Part shown: positions 47,900 through 57,792 of the stretch, one piece after another | Layout: each line of letters opens with the position of its first letter | Numbering within the stretch: the stretch's first letter is position 1 | Source: Gymnothorax reevesii | Lineage: Eukaryota > Chordata > Actinopteri > Anguilliformes > Muraenidae | DNA length: 64,000 nt | NCBI GenBank assembly: GCA_029721435.1 | Contig: CM056582.1 | Location: forward strand, 38,770,611-38,834,610 | Direction of reading: 5' to 3' | Made by a program: the position numbers and the translations under genes | Notes under the pieces: generated by a model | Seen by the model: only the letters and a program-made list of their open reading frames with translations | What the model was told of the DNA's origin: nothing | Databases searched by the model: none

Positions 47900-49590
47900 A
47901 TTCTCCCATTAGCGCGTAAGTCCTTTTTTACGCGATTCGAGTTGAGCGCTTTTGAGTTACGCGTAGTCTCCCCTACGCGCTTCGATCACGCCCACAGCGT
48001 TTAACTTCAGAATGTAGGCAGCCTTCTGAAAGAGGCAGACTCTGTACAAAGCTCATTGATTATAGCAATCAGGAAAACATGGAAAAAGGATTTTCTGATG
48101 AACCATGAAAATGCATTTGTTGTCCATGGAAAAAGCAAACCAGACTTTAAATTTGAATATCGTCGGCCTGCTGATAAAACCTTGTATCTCCAAACTGATA
48201 AGAAACGAAAACTCGTTTGTCAACTATTCTAACATGCAAAATTAAACATTTTTTTATTTTAAACAATATTTATCCATTTATATTATTTTATTATTTTTAT
48301 TTAATTTTATATTTATTTTTTATTTTCCTGTGAAGTTTTTCATTTTGAAGATGCAAGGTTTTATATGCCGCTGTAATAGTAGGCCTATGTATGTCTGTAC
48401 CAATTACAAGAAGTAATTCAGACATCTATTTTTTTTAGCATTGGGCTCTGTCCGTACGGACACATAAAATTAAGGCGGCGGGGGATATTGGCATGTTAGT
48501 GGCAAACACTTGTTATTTCTTCCCCCAGCCACCCTGGCATTAAAGCTATGCAAACAAACACATTGCCGCAATAATCAAATAATAAATAAAGAATTTAGCG
48601 CTTCTCAACCAGTGCAATAAGATCACTGAAAATGTGCCCCTCCTACATCAGCCTGTTTGTTCCGTGGAAGACTGGGAAGAAGACAAAGGGGTCATTCTTG
48701 TCACACAAAAAAAGACAATCAAAGACAGTTTATATGATCTCATTGAGAAATTGCGCTCTTGAAATCTCAAACTACATGTCAGGTTTGCAACTAAAGGACA
48801 AGGAAACGCTTTAACAAGGATTCTTACCCCGCACGCGGTCATCTCCCCGCCCCGAAACCGCCTCAGCAATGACGGAATACCATATCCATAGCCTATCATA
48901 TCCTATTTGATTTAAGCGACACATTCACTTGAACTTGTGCCTAATACTTAATTGATTATAATAATCCCATTCACTGATGATTCTTCCCATGTCGGCTATT
49001 CTTTAAAGGCTAAAATTGATTAACAAATGGGTAGTGCTTTGGTATTGGCCAGGGTAGGGCTCAAGGGTAGAGCTCAAGAGTAGCCTATTTAATAATATCT
49101 TTATTCACACATTAAAATACACAGTATTATCAATGGTAAAAAAATTTACAAAGACACGAGTTAGTTAATCCAGATATCCTCAATTAGAAAATCAATCCCT
49201 TCACTCGTGAGGATATAACAACTTTAGATTATCACAAACGTATAGGGCAGTCGCATTTGTTAATAGAACATGAAGACAATTATGGCGACGTCGAGCCAAA
49301 GCTGAAAACCAAATTTCACAGATGTTGGTGTGTATGGCAGGCGAGCACTGAAGGCTGATCCCAGGAATTAAGCTGCGAATCGTTCTGGATGTGGCTTTCA
49401 GTGGGGAGATGTAAGCGCAGTATCCCTGATTTAAAGCATAAATGGAGAGATCTGCTGGGCGCTGTAAAAGCCAGGCTCTCTGCACACCGGAGAAGTGTAC
49501 ACGCAACAGGTGGTGGGCAACCATTATCCACTGTGCATTTCACTGCACAGGAAGAGGGTATGGCATCCACTCTGTCTGCAGTGGAAGTGC
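47900..49590. other. Interior of Harbinger element without clear gene
   Basis: A short + strand frame near 48622-48758 gives VCSVEDWEEDKGVILVTQ and KTIKDSLYDLIEKLRS, which could be a relic of the second (Myb/SANT-like) Harbinger protein or chance. Not named. Confidence 0.3.
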
Positions 49591-49599
49591 ATGGAGAAG

Positions 49600-49990
49600 A
49601 ACTTGGAGCGTCAACGAACTGTGTCAGACACCTTGACACAGACGCCTGTGATATGTGTATGACATCACCAGCCACACTCTGGAACGACCCAGATGCCAGG
49701 AGCGACAGCGCAATTCTGACGTTGATGACCACGGGTATGTTTTGTGGATAAATTGCTGCTGCTGGATGGCTGTTCATCCAGAAGTCAGCAAAGATAGAGC
49801 AAAGATAGATGATTGCCTCATGCACGGTCCAGACGAAAGCGCTGGATGCACTCGATGTTTGTTTGTCTCAGGATGTCCAAACGAAGCCGATATATGCGTG
49901 TTCGTCTTCGAGCTCGGCGCGCTCCTCTTACTCTTTCTCAATCACGCAAGAGTGCAAGCAAATGCAGGACTGGCATTTTGGCTTTAGATT
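49600..49990 (-). pseudogene. PIF/Harbinger transposase N-terminal region, decayed
   Basis: The - strand reads MPVLHLLALLRD-stop, RARRRTRIYRLRLDI, TNIECIQRFRLDR, then shifted EAIIYLCSIFADF and RIALSLLASGSFQSVAGDVI, HISQASVSRCLTQFVDA. This order (basic stretch, R.R.D, ECI.RFRL, I..LC, AL.FLASGSFQ..VGD, ISQ.(S/T)VSR) is the N-terminal and helix-turn-helix part of HARBI1-like transposases. The DDE nuclease following it is not recognisable in any - strand frame at 48900-49600 beyond weak hints. Nonautonomous today. Confidence 0.78.
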
Positions 49991-51118
49991 TTGAGGGCAT
50001 GGTAGAATGATGGTCTTATGTATACTCGTATTAATTAATTGTTTTGCGTTTGTAATTGAACTGATTGGAGGAGAGGCTGATGCGTAATATCATGTGATGA
50101 TTTCGTTTTATAAATTATTATGGCTTTGAGAAATGTAGTTTAGAAATAAGGAGGAATAATCGATTATTGAATGTCTCAACTTTTACCATGTTACATAAAA
50201 TAAAATTAATGTTAAAATTAGGCCTATAACAGATATCAAACGCAAGATTCCATTTCGCCTTATGTTGGCGCTTGACCTTAATACAGCCCTCAAAAGCGCT
50301 TAACAGAAAAAGCGCGTAAGCCAGGGGAAGAATACGCGTAAGTGTTATTTGCCTGAGAAACGCCCCGATTTTGGCCTTGCTCCGCCCCAAGCGCGTAACT
50401 GCCTTCGGGGCGCGTAATGCACAGACTCAAGTCGAGGGGAGAATATGCGTAGGCTGAAAAGCGCGAAGCTATGCGCTTTTTTCGACTTACGCGCATGGGA
50501 GAATAGACCCCTATGTGATCTTAACTTCGTACAAGATCATAGCAATCAGGCTGTATTACTTTTCCCCACTTAAAATGACAAACCCCAAGTGATAATGATG
50601 GTAGTATAAAGCCGCTTACACACTGGACGCGAAACAAATTTTTCGCACGACAGATCGCGTTGCTCATGTCCGACAGTCGATCATTGTTTTTTATTTCTTC
50701 AAATCTACTGAATCTTTTAGATATTTAGCGTGCAAGTTTTGGTAAGAGGGCTCAGTTCTTCAAGATGAGTACCGAGAATTTCAACCAATGGTTCGGTTTA
50801 AGCTCTGCTCAATAAAGTGAGTCGACATTGGCGCGGTACAATGTACAATGCCTGTCGAACATTAAATGCGAAATACTGTTTGACAGCCAAAAAAAAAAAA
50901 GATAACAATTAGAACAGATTGATAACGAAATAAAGAATTAAAAAAAGAAACATTTTAACAACAAACGGAACATCCAATGAACACTGCGATTTATTTATTT
51001 GCGGGCCATCTTTTTTGGATGTTCTGTTTGTTGGTGTTATGTTTTTATTCTTTATTTCCTTATAAATCTGTTCTCTACTGTATCTACTTTCACTTTTTGC
51101 TGACTGCCGGACATTCTT

Positions 51119-51465
51119 TTTTTTTTTTTCTTTTTGATTACTTTTTTTTTGTTTTTGACATAATACAACAGGACAATCAACCACATAACATACCAACCCC
51201 CCCACCCACAAAAGACAGCAGTCATCACGTAAAAATAAAAAATAAATAAATGAATAAATAAAATGAAATCAAATATAGTAAACTAAAAGGGGAGCTAAAC
51301 AGCCTTTGTCCTTTTTTTCAATTTCATCTCTACTTACATCACAAGGAAGAGAGTAAATAAATAAAATAAGTACATACAATAAGGACATTAAGTCAGATAT
51401 TTAAAAAATAAATAAATAAATAAAAGAAGTCCACAGTGGAAATGTTCCAGTACAAAGTTTCATGT
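51119..51465 (-). other. L1 3' UTR and A-tail
   Basis: Follows the ORF2 stop. Rich in ATTTATTT words (51240-51262, 51355-51425), ending on the + strand in the T-run adjacent to the left target duplication. A CCCCCCCACCC stretch lies near 51197. Confidence 0.75.
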
Positions 51466-53053
51466 CTAGTCCATACAGCCGTAGAAGTTTGGGGAAATGA
51501 ATATACAATGAAGCCTAAAATAGAATTGAGGGATGGCTAGTCCATTGAAATTAAGATGGTGATCTGGTCTGAGACCAGAAACTACTTCCCCTCTAAGGAG
51601 TAAGGAACTCAAGTCAGCAGGGAGATGATGTATAAAAGGGGACCAGATTTTCAAAAACAAACCCTCCTTTCCTTTCATAATAGCCATGAACTTTTCATGT
51701 GGAAGAATATTAAAGATTCCTTTGTACCATAGTGTGATTGTTGGTGGGCGCTCTTTAATCCAGTGTAATAATATGCACTTTCCTGCCATTAAGAGGAGCT
51801 TCTCAAGGAGAGTGTATCTTGATACAGGGTGCAGTAGTACCTTAGACGGGATGTCGACCAGGAAAACACATGGGTCTTTCTTAATCTCAACTTCAAGCAC
51901 TTCACTCATTATTGTAGCGACCTGAGTCCAGAATCTGGAGATAAACCTACATTCCCAAAAATAATGAAAATAGGTCCCTCTCTCTGATTTGCGCTTAATG
52001 CAGAGAGGGGAGATGGAGGGATCCATTGGAGTAACTGAGGGAAGAAAAAGTGTCTTAACTGTAAATAGCCATAGAGATGCGATTGTGGGAAATCAAGTGC
52101 ATCTTGTAGTTGCTGGAAAGACATAAGGGCATTGTCTTTAAATAAGTGGTCAAGAACATAAATTCCCTTAGCACGCCATGCAGTGAAAATAGGTGAACTG
52201 ATGCCAGCTGGAAAATCAGGGTTTTGAGTAATGGGAGATAGTGAGGATTTCCTGTCATCTATCCCAAAGTATTAAGAGACATCACGTCAGGTTTTAATGC
52301 TATTGTAAAGTATAGGGTTGTGTTTGACTTCAGGGTGAATGTTATTTGCGTCACATGTTACCAGGCTCCATAGAGCATGTGGGTGACAAGCCCAAGAGTC
52401 AACACAGGCCTTCCCCTTGATAAAGGCATGTAGCCATGACCAAATGTGCCGGGCATGGCAGGCCCAGTTATAAAAAATGAAATTGGGTAATGCACGGCCT
52501 CCCAGATCTGAAGATAACTGCAGTGTTTTTAGACTCAACCTGGGTTTTTTGTCTTGCCAAATGAATTTGGAGATGGATTTCTCTAAGTCACGGTTAACTT
52601 TTTTGGTAAGATAAAGGGGAAGCATCTGCAAAGGATACAGGAGACGTGGGAGGACATTGATTTTGATTAGACTAATTCGCCCAAATAATGACAAAGGGAG
52701 ATTATGCCATCGTTCAAGGTCTTTTTTAACTGCAACAAGGATTGGGACAAAGTTCAATTTCCACAGGTCTTTCAAGACAGGGGGTATCTCAACTCCCACA
52801 TATGTAAAGCCAGACGCAGACCAAGTAAAGGGGAATTTATTTGAGATCTCATTTTGTCTTAAGCACCCAAGAGGCATAGCCTCAGATTTATTAAAGTTAA
52901 TTTTGTTGCCAGAAATCATACTGAACCCATCGAAAATATCCATAATAGCAGGGATAGATACTCCAGGGGATGATACGAACAGAAGAATATCATCTGCGTA
53001 TAAGGCAATTTTATGTTCCTTGTCGCCTAAAAGGACACCCCTTATTTCTGCAT
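51466..53053 (-). pseudogene. L1 ORF2, C-terminal half
   Basis: The - strand reads RYDAEIRGVLLGDKEHKIAL, then ALYADDILLFVSSP with the catalytic YADD box, SGNKINFNKSEAMPL, FTYVGVEIPPVLKDL, LPLSLFGRISLIKINVLPRL, ISKFIWQDKKPRLSLKTLQ and GGRALPNFIFYNWA. After frame changes near 52280 and 52030 come YFHYFWECRFISRFWTQV and a C-terminus ending FISPNFYGCMD at 51466. This is the palm-thumb and C-terminal domain of L1 RT. It joins the piece at 60802 (..LAEMIRQHA). Confidence 0.9.
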
Positions 53054-53607
53054 CGTAACGGAGTGTACCAGTTTTCAAAAAAAAAAAGAAAGAAAAAGCT
53101 TTTTGCTCTGAAAATTTTAATTGAAAATGCACCCGTCACGTTACTTATGTGTCTAAACCAATCGGCAACAAAAATGTTTACGACCAGGAAGTGGTTTTTT
53201 AACAACTGCGGAAGTTGATGGGAGTTCTGCGCGAGTTGTGCATGCCTGAATGTCGTTTGGCTCAGGAACCGGATTATAACGAGCTATGGTAAAGTTTAAG
53301 GGGGACAAGTCTGAACGAATTTTGCGGCGACTTTGACTGCGTTTGGGAAATACAGCTGGAGGATCGGACTATTTCATGGATATGTAAGGTACAAGAAATG
53401 CGCATATCTGACTGGCTGGCTTTCCTGGTTTACCTTCCAAAACGGCTCCACTCTCCTGCCCTCAGTTGCTCTCCCGATTAGTCCTCCTCCCGAGTCATAC
53501 GCGGCCGTCTCGTTCTCTCGCTCGCCCATTCGCACGGCCGTCTTCCCGCAGCTCTCTCTGTCTCTATCGCACCCACACTCATGCACGCACAAGTTGTTTG
53601 GCCCCGC
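53054..53607. other. Unassigned segment between L1 break and 5' LTR
   Basis: The L1 frame breaks at about 53053 and the LTR sequence begins at 53608. The 554 bp between have no clear identity. An A-rich stretch at 53078-53097 and TCTCTCTGTCTCTATCGC near 53550 are low-complexity. The LTR at 60801 is followed by GCATG, and GCAT ends the L1 at 53049-53052, so this segment lies inside the gypsy insertion's target duplication but outside its recognised 5' LTR. Confidence 0.5.
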
Positions 53608-53631
53608 CTGACAAAGGCTTGGTTTTTTGTT
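53608..53631 (+). repeat. 5' LTR, first part
   Basis: TGACAAAGGCTTGGTTTTTT matches the start of the 3' LTR at 60402 (TAACAAAGGCTTGG...) and stops where the LINE tail (AACATAACAT) begins. Confidence 0.8.
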
Positions 53632-53689
53632 TAACATAACATAACATAACATGAATGGCAAGAACAGGCCTTTCAGCCCAACTAAGCTT

Positions 53690-55075
53690 GCCAGTTTCTT
53701 TATAAAGAATAAAGTTTATAAAGTTTATTTCTTTATTTCTTTTCTTCTCGTAGCTTTCATCTTTTATACCTGGAATAAGCTTAGTGGCTCTTCTCTGAAC
53801 TTTCTCTAGAGCCTCTATATCTCTCTTAAAGTATGGTCCCCAGAACTGTACACAATACTCCAGGTGTGGTCTAACGAACGTGTTGTACAGAAGAAGCATC
53901 ACCTCCTTAGATTTGTACTCAATACTTTTGCCAATGTATCCTAGCATCCAATTAGCTTTTTTAACTGCTACGGCACAATGGCTAGAACCTGTGAGGGTTT
54001 GGTTAACAATCACTCCCAGATCTTTCTCTTGTGCAGCACATTCCAGTTTTAAACCTCCCATGAAGTAATCCCGTCTAATGTTTTTATTACCTACATGTAC
54101 AACTTTACATTTTGCTAGATTAAATTTCATTTGCCACATTTCTGCCCAATTCTGGATTCTATCCAAATCGTCCTGAATCACTTCAGTGGACCCTAGACTA
54201 TTTTCCAAACCCCCCAATTTAGTGTCATCTGCAAATTTAACCAATCTGCTCTCAATATTCCTATCAAGGTCATTAATGTAAATGAGGAATAGCAGGGGTC
54301 CCAAGACCGATCCCTGGGGGACGCCACTCCCCACCATACCCAGCTCAGATGAGATATCACTGACCACTACTCTTTGTGTTCTGTCCTGTAACCAGTTTTG
54401 AATCCACTTCAGAATACCTCCTGTAACTCCAAAAAGTCTCTTATGCGGTACTGTATCAAATGCTTTCTGAAAATCCAAGTATATGATGTCATAAGCCCTG
54501 TTCTGGTCATAAGTCCCGGTGGCCTCTTCAAAAAATTCCAGAAGGTTTGTTAGGCATGACCTTCCCTTCCGAAAACCATGTTGACTATCCCTCAAGATAG
54601 TGTTACGTTCAAGAAATAAGTCCAGCTCATCTTTTATGATAGATTCCAATATTTTGCACGAAATGCAAGTTAAACTCACTGGCCTGTAGTTTCCTGGCTC
54701 GGTACGGGCCCCTTTCTTATATATTGCTATTATATTGCCCTGTTTCCAATCATTTGGTATTTCTCCAGTTTCTAAAGACCGTCTGAAGATGGCGGATAGC
54801 GGCTCAAAGATGAACTCACCAGCTTCCCTGAGCACTCTAGGATATAAGCCATCAGGACCCGCCGCCTTATCTGCTTTTAGTTTATGCAACTTGTCTAATA
54901 CTTCGTTATCCCGAACCTCAATTTCTGCTAAATAATCTTGAGCATTTGACATGCCCTCTGGCCAAATAAAGACCCCCTCTGAGGTAAAATTCTCAACAAA
55001 GTAACTGTTTAAGGCATCCGCAATATGCTTGTTATCATATAGCAGCGATCCATTCTTATTCTTTATGCACTTCAC
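53690..55075 (-). pseudogene. CR1-like reverse transcriptase (~460 codons)
   Basis: Nearly open frame with KLKADKAAGPDGLYPRVL, WKQGNIIAIYKKGARTEPGN, YRPVSLTCISCKILESII, QHGFRKGRSCLTNLLEF, DIIYLDFQKAFDTVPHKRL (motif A), GSGVPQGSVLGPLLFLIYIN (motif B), VKFADDTKL (motif C with FADD), GLKLECAAQEKDLGVIV and RPHLEYCVQFWGPYFKRDIE. These are all RT motifs of CR1/L2-type LINEs in order. The frame then degenerates near KDESYEKK, where the C-terminus appears deleted, and reads into the 3' UTR with its CTGAAAGGCCTGTTCTTGCC tail sequence. Confidence 0.92.
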
Positions 55076-55081
55076 CTGCTC

Positions 55082-55402
55082 TTAAACTTTCCTTTTTCTG
55101 CGACAGTACTGAAAGAAGCGCTTAGGGTTAGTTTTTGCCCCCTCTGCAATTTGTCTTTCATACAGTCTTCTAGCCTTCCTCAGCTCTTTTTTTACGACAG
55201 CCCGCATTTTACAGTATTCAGCCCTAGTATTCTCATTGTTATCCTTTATGTACATCTTATAAAGATTCCTCTTTTCCCTCAACATCCTACGAATACTTTT
55301 GGTCATCCACTGAGGATTCTGCTTTTTCAGCTTACTTTTGGACACTTTCGGAATGAATCTGCATTGTGATTCAAGTAAAACCCCCTTAAATCTTTCCCAC
55401 AT
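55082..55402 (-). pseudogene. CR1-like EN-RT linker
   Basis: MWERFKGVLLESQCRFIPK, KQNPQWMTKSIRRMLREKRN and AKTNPKRFFQYCRRKRKV; the PQWM, Arg/Lys-rich and NPK.F..Y segments are usual between endonuclease and RT in CR1/L2 LINEs. Separated from the RT frame by a stop at about 55079 and from the endonuclease by a frame change near 55410. Confidence 0.88.
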
Positions 55403-55415
55403 CTCATTTACAGAC

Positions 55416-56333
55416 TTAGTCCAGGAGTGTCTCCCAATTTAATTGAGCTAGATATGAGCGCATCCTGTCAAAGTTTGCTCGCCTAAAATTGAAAATTTTT
55501 GTTTTAGAATGCACCTTTTTAACTTCCCATGAAACATCAAAATTAACAGCAGAGTGATCACTTGTCCCAAGAGGCTCCAGTACCTCAACATTGCTAATTC
55601 TGCTGGGGTCATTACAGAGCACCACGTCTAAAATTGCCTTCTCTCTGGTAGGTTTATTAACATACTGCACCAAGAAATTATCATTTATAACATCTAGAAA
55701 TTCTTCCTCCGCCCTACCCTGTCCTTTCACCATTTCCCAATTGATACCAGGATAATTGAAGTCTCCCATGATAATAGTCCCACCACCGCTACAAGCTTGC
55801 GTCATCCTCCTAAAAAGCATTTCATTGACTGTACTGTCCAAAGCTGGTGGTCGATAGCATACTCCTATGTTTAAACCTGTCTCGTGTTTGCCAATGAGCC
55901 TGACCCAGATATCTTCACAGGAAAAGGAATGTTCAATTTCGGGAATTTCCTGTACATTAATGTTTTCGTTCACATAGAGTGCTACGCCTCCTCCTCGCCT
56001 ATTACATCTATCCTTCCTAAAGAGCTTATAACCTTCTATATTATATTCATCTCCATCCTCTTCACATAGCCATGTCTCTGTTATCCCAACTATGTCATAG
56101 CCCTCACTGATCACTACAGCCTCAAGTTCTGGAAATTTATTTTTTATGCTTCTTGCATTTAAATAAAAACATTTCAGATTATTACTAATGCTCTTCCCCC
56201 TTGATTTACCACGTGGCCGCCGCCTTGAGCCCCCCTCTACGCTTTGTTGCTTTAAAAGTAAAACATCGATAGTGCATGTTACGCTGTCAGCTTCCATCGG
56301 GGCAGCCTGCATTTCCCTGTGTGTAACACTCAC
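55416..56333 (-). pseudogene. CR1-like APE endonuclease (ORF2 start)
   Basis: A 305-codon frame from an ATG at 56333. After an Arg-rich leader come CFYLNARSIKNKFPELE (N box), DIVGITETWLCEEDGDE (catalytic E), LFRKDRCNRRGGGVALYV, GVCYRPPALD, TIIMGDFNYPGINWE (D..N) and LEPLGTSDHSAVNF (SDH). All catalytic boxes of an AP-type endonuclease are visible. It is the intact N-terminal part of ORF2; the break after NWETLLD is the only fault seen before the linker. Confidence 0.92.
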
Positions 56334-56341
56334 TAACCTCC

Positions 56342-56701
56342 CTACCCCCCAAGTCCCAAGTTTAAATAATCCTGTGCTGCCTTCAACATACGCTGGCCCA
56401 GTGCAAAGGTACCCCTCCGGTTCAGGTGCAGCCCGTCAGGCTTGAACAGGTCACCCCTGTCCCAGAAAAAGTTCCAGTGCCCCATAAACCTATACCCCTC
56501 TTTCCTAAACCAGGTTCGTAGCCACGTGTTAAACCTCCAGATAGAATTCTGCTTACCTCTGCTTGCACGCGGTACCTGTAGAATCCCGGAGAACACTACC
56601 GTTGAGGATCTGCTCCTAAGCTTCTCAGCTAATTCCACAAATTTGCCTTGCAGTACCTCAAACCTACCCTTACCTTTGTCATTTGTCCCAACATGGAGCA
56701 T
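56342..56701 (-). pseudogene. CR1-like ORF1, SGNH-hydrolase C-terminal domain
   Basis: MLHVGTNDKGKGRFEVLQGK (block III, GTND), VVFSGILQVPRASRGK, NTWLRTWFRKEGYRFMGHW and DLFKPDGLHLNRRGTFALGQ (block V with catalytic D..H). CR1/L2 LINEs carry such an esterase-like domain in ORF1. Block I with the catalytic Ser lies upstream of 56705 and is lost by truncation, so the product could not be a full hydrolase. Confidence 0.9.
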
Positions 56702-56705
56702 GACT

Positions 56706-57057
56706 TTGACTTTTCTGATTTTGTGTTGGCCGTTTGAGCTTATTGAGCTGGTTGAAATTTTGTTTTATTTTTATTTTCGATTTATTTACAATTGCTAGGG
56801 ACTGTTTGAACTTAAAATGTGTGCGGTGCTCTCACGAATATTTACTGTTTTGAACTCTGCCATGAACTGACAACAAATTTAAAAAATACACTCAAATGCA
56901 AAACTCTTACCTTTGTTGTTGTTGGCATTTAATTTCGAACAAAGGGGATATGGTAACGGTGTTAAAGCTTTCATCGTTTTGCGACTCTGACTGGTAAGCT
57001 GCCTGGCGTCCAACAAAGAAAAAATAGAAATTTAAAAGTCAGGTCTACACCGTTATA
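56706..57057 (+). repeat. 5' LTR, main part
   Basis: Matches 60423-60801: GACTTTTCTGATTTTGTGTT at the start, AGGTCTACACCGTTATA at the end. Differences from the 3' LTR are about seven or eight substitutions plus a shorter GTT microsatellite (56914-56923) and a 9-bp gap near 56996. Divergence of roughly 2% suggests a young insertion. Confidence 0.92.
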
Positions 57058-57059
57058 AA

Positions 57060-57127
57060 TGGCGCCCAACGTGGGGCTTGAACCCACGACCCTGAGATTA
57101 AGAGTCTCATGCTCTACCGACTGAGCT
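57060..57127 (-). other. Primer-binding site extended to a near-complete tRNA-Lys(CTT) copy
   Basis: Two bases after the LTR, TGGCGCCCAACGTGGGGC is the PBS for tRNA-Lys(1,2). The match to tRNA-Lys continues far past 18 nt: the - strand reads AGCTCAGTCGGTAGAGCATG, AGACTCTTAATCTCAGG (anticodon CTT at 57100-57102), GTCGTGGGTTCAAGCCCCAC and GTTGGGCGCCA. Only the first eight or so bases of the tRNA (the 5' acceptor strand) are replaced. The CCA is encoded, which nuclear tRNA genes lack, so it was copied from a mature tRNA primer. It is probably not a functional tRNA gene because the acceptor stem cannot pair. Confidence 0.9.
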
Positions 57128-57149
57128 GGCGCAGAAAGACTGATCACCT

Positions 57150-57292
57150 TAAGCTCTAGTTTCCAACATCCAGATCCTGTTCTTTTCTTGTCAAAATGCC
57201 ATGACTTTTTAGCCATTCAGCCTTTGAGTGATGATGACATCCTTGCTACGTTCAGGACTGTCCTCCACGGCACTGCTCGTGACTGCCAATGG
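57150..57292 (+). pseudogene. gag remnant
   Basis: The + strand reads AIQPLSDDDILATFRTVLHG, TARDCQW then stop. The 'D.L.TFRTVLHGTARDWW' wording is capsid-like gag of Ty3/gypsy elements. It is joined directly to protease sequence, so most of capsid and all of the nucleocapsid are deleted. Confidence 0.6.
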
Positions 57293-57702
57293 TGAGTCTG
57301 AAACACCCGTTAGGTTTGGTGGAGTTACATGTGTGTCTTCATGAACATGTCTTTTCTTTGCCATTGGCTGTGTTAACTTCCAAGGCCTTGGCTTATGCTG
57401 TTGTGCTAGGCCTGGATTTCCTCTTTCTCAGTGGCCTTCAGGTGAATGCTGCTGACTTGCAGTATAGCTTCAAGTCTGAGTCCATTGCATATCCATTCCA
57501 ACTAAGCAAGATGGGGTTCCTGGGTAGTGTTCTGCCATCAGCTACTTCATCTGTTCGAAAACAATCAGCTGGGTCCAGTCTTGGTCTTCTTACCTCTGTG
57601 CCTCCGCCTTTCAAGCCCTCGACTCCCAAATTGTTGCCTGCAGATTATCTCCATTTTGCTGGACAGAGCTGTGACCTGCAGGAGGGGGACAAACTATTGT
57701 GA
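57289..57702 (+). pseudogene. gypsy protease region (C-terminal part)
   Basis: Reads HPLGLVELHVCLHEHVFSLP then YAVVLGLDFLFLSGLQVNAA, matching the C-terminal half of a retropepsin (hydrophobic strand, (I/V)(L/I)G.DFL). The catalytic DTG/DSG lies upstream and is absent. Followed by a Ser/Pro-rich spacer toward the RT domain. Confidence 0.65.
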
Positions 57703-57792
57703 CAACAGCTCTTGGAGAAGTATCCAGAAATTTGCACCGGAAAACCTTGAAAAACCCATGTCCTACAACACTTCATCTACACAACCTTTGAG

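Larger units (their letters stand above)
47893..50511 (-). mobile_element. PIF/Harbinger-type DNA transposon (2.6 kb)
   Basis: Inverted termini GGGGTCTATTCTCCCAT (47893) and ATGGGAGAATAGACCCC (ending 50511), followed internally by GCGCGTAAGTC / GACTTACGCGC, about 27 bp in all. TAT occurs on both flanks (47890-47892 and 50512-50514), a 3-bp duplication typical of PIF/Harbinger (or AT, as in the related ISL2EU group). It contains a decayed HARBI1-like transposase on the - strand. GCGCGTAA/TTACGCGC words recur in both subterminal regions. Confidence 0.85.
53632..56705 (-). mobile_element. CR1-like LINE inserted in the 5' LTR
   Basis: The 3' tail on the + strand is AACATAACATAACATAACAT at 53633. 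On the - strand the order is SGNH-hydrolase ORF (56701-56342), endonuclease (56333-55416), linker (55402-55082), reverse transcriptase (55075-about 53700). ORF1 is 5'-truncated at 56705. Flanks are LTR sequence on both sides. This is the youngest layer of the nest and the best preserved element here, though still broken by stops between the frames. Confidence 0.9.

Noticed and set aside
57060..57127. A nuclear tRNA-Lys gene on the - strand
   Set aside because: It is 2 nt from an LTR end, encodes the CCA tail and lacks a pairing acceptor stem, so it is better explained as an extended primer-binding site.
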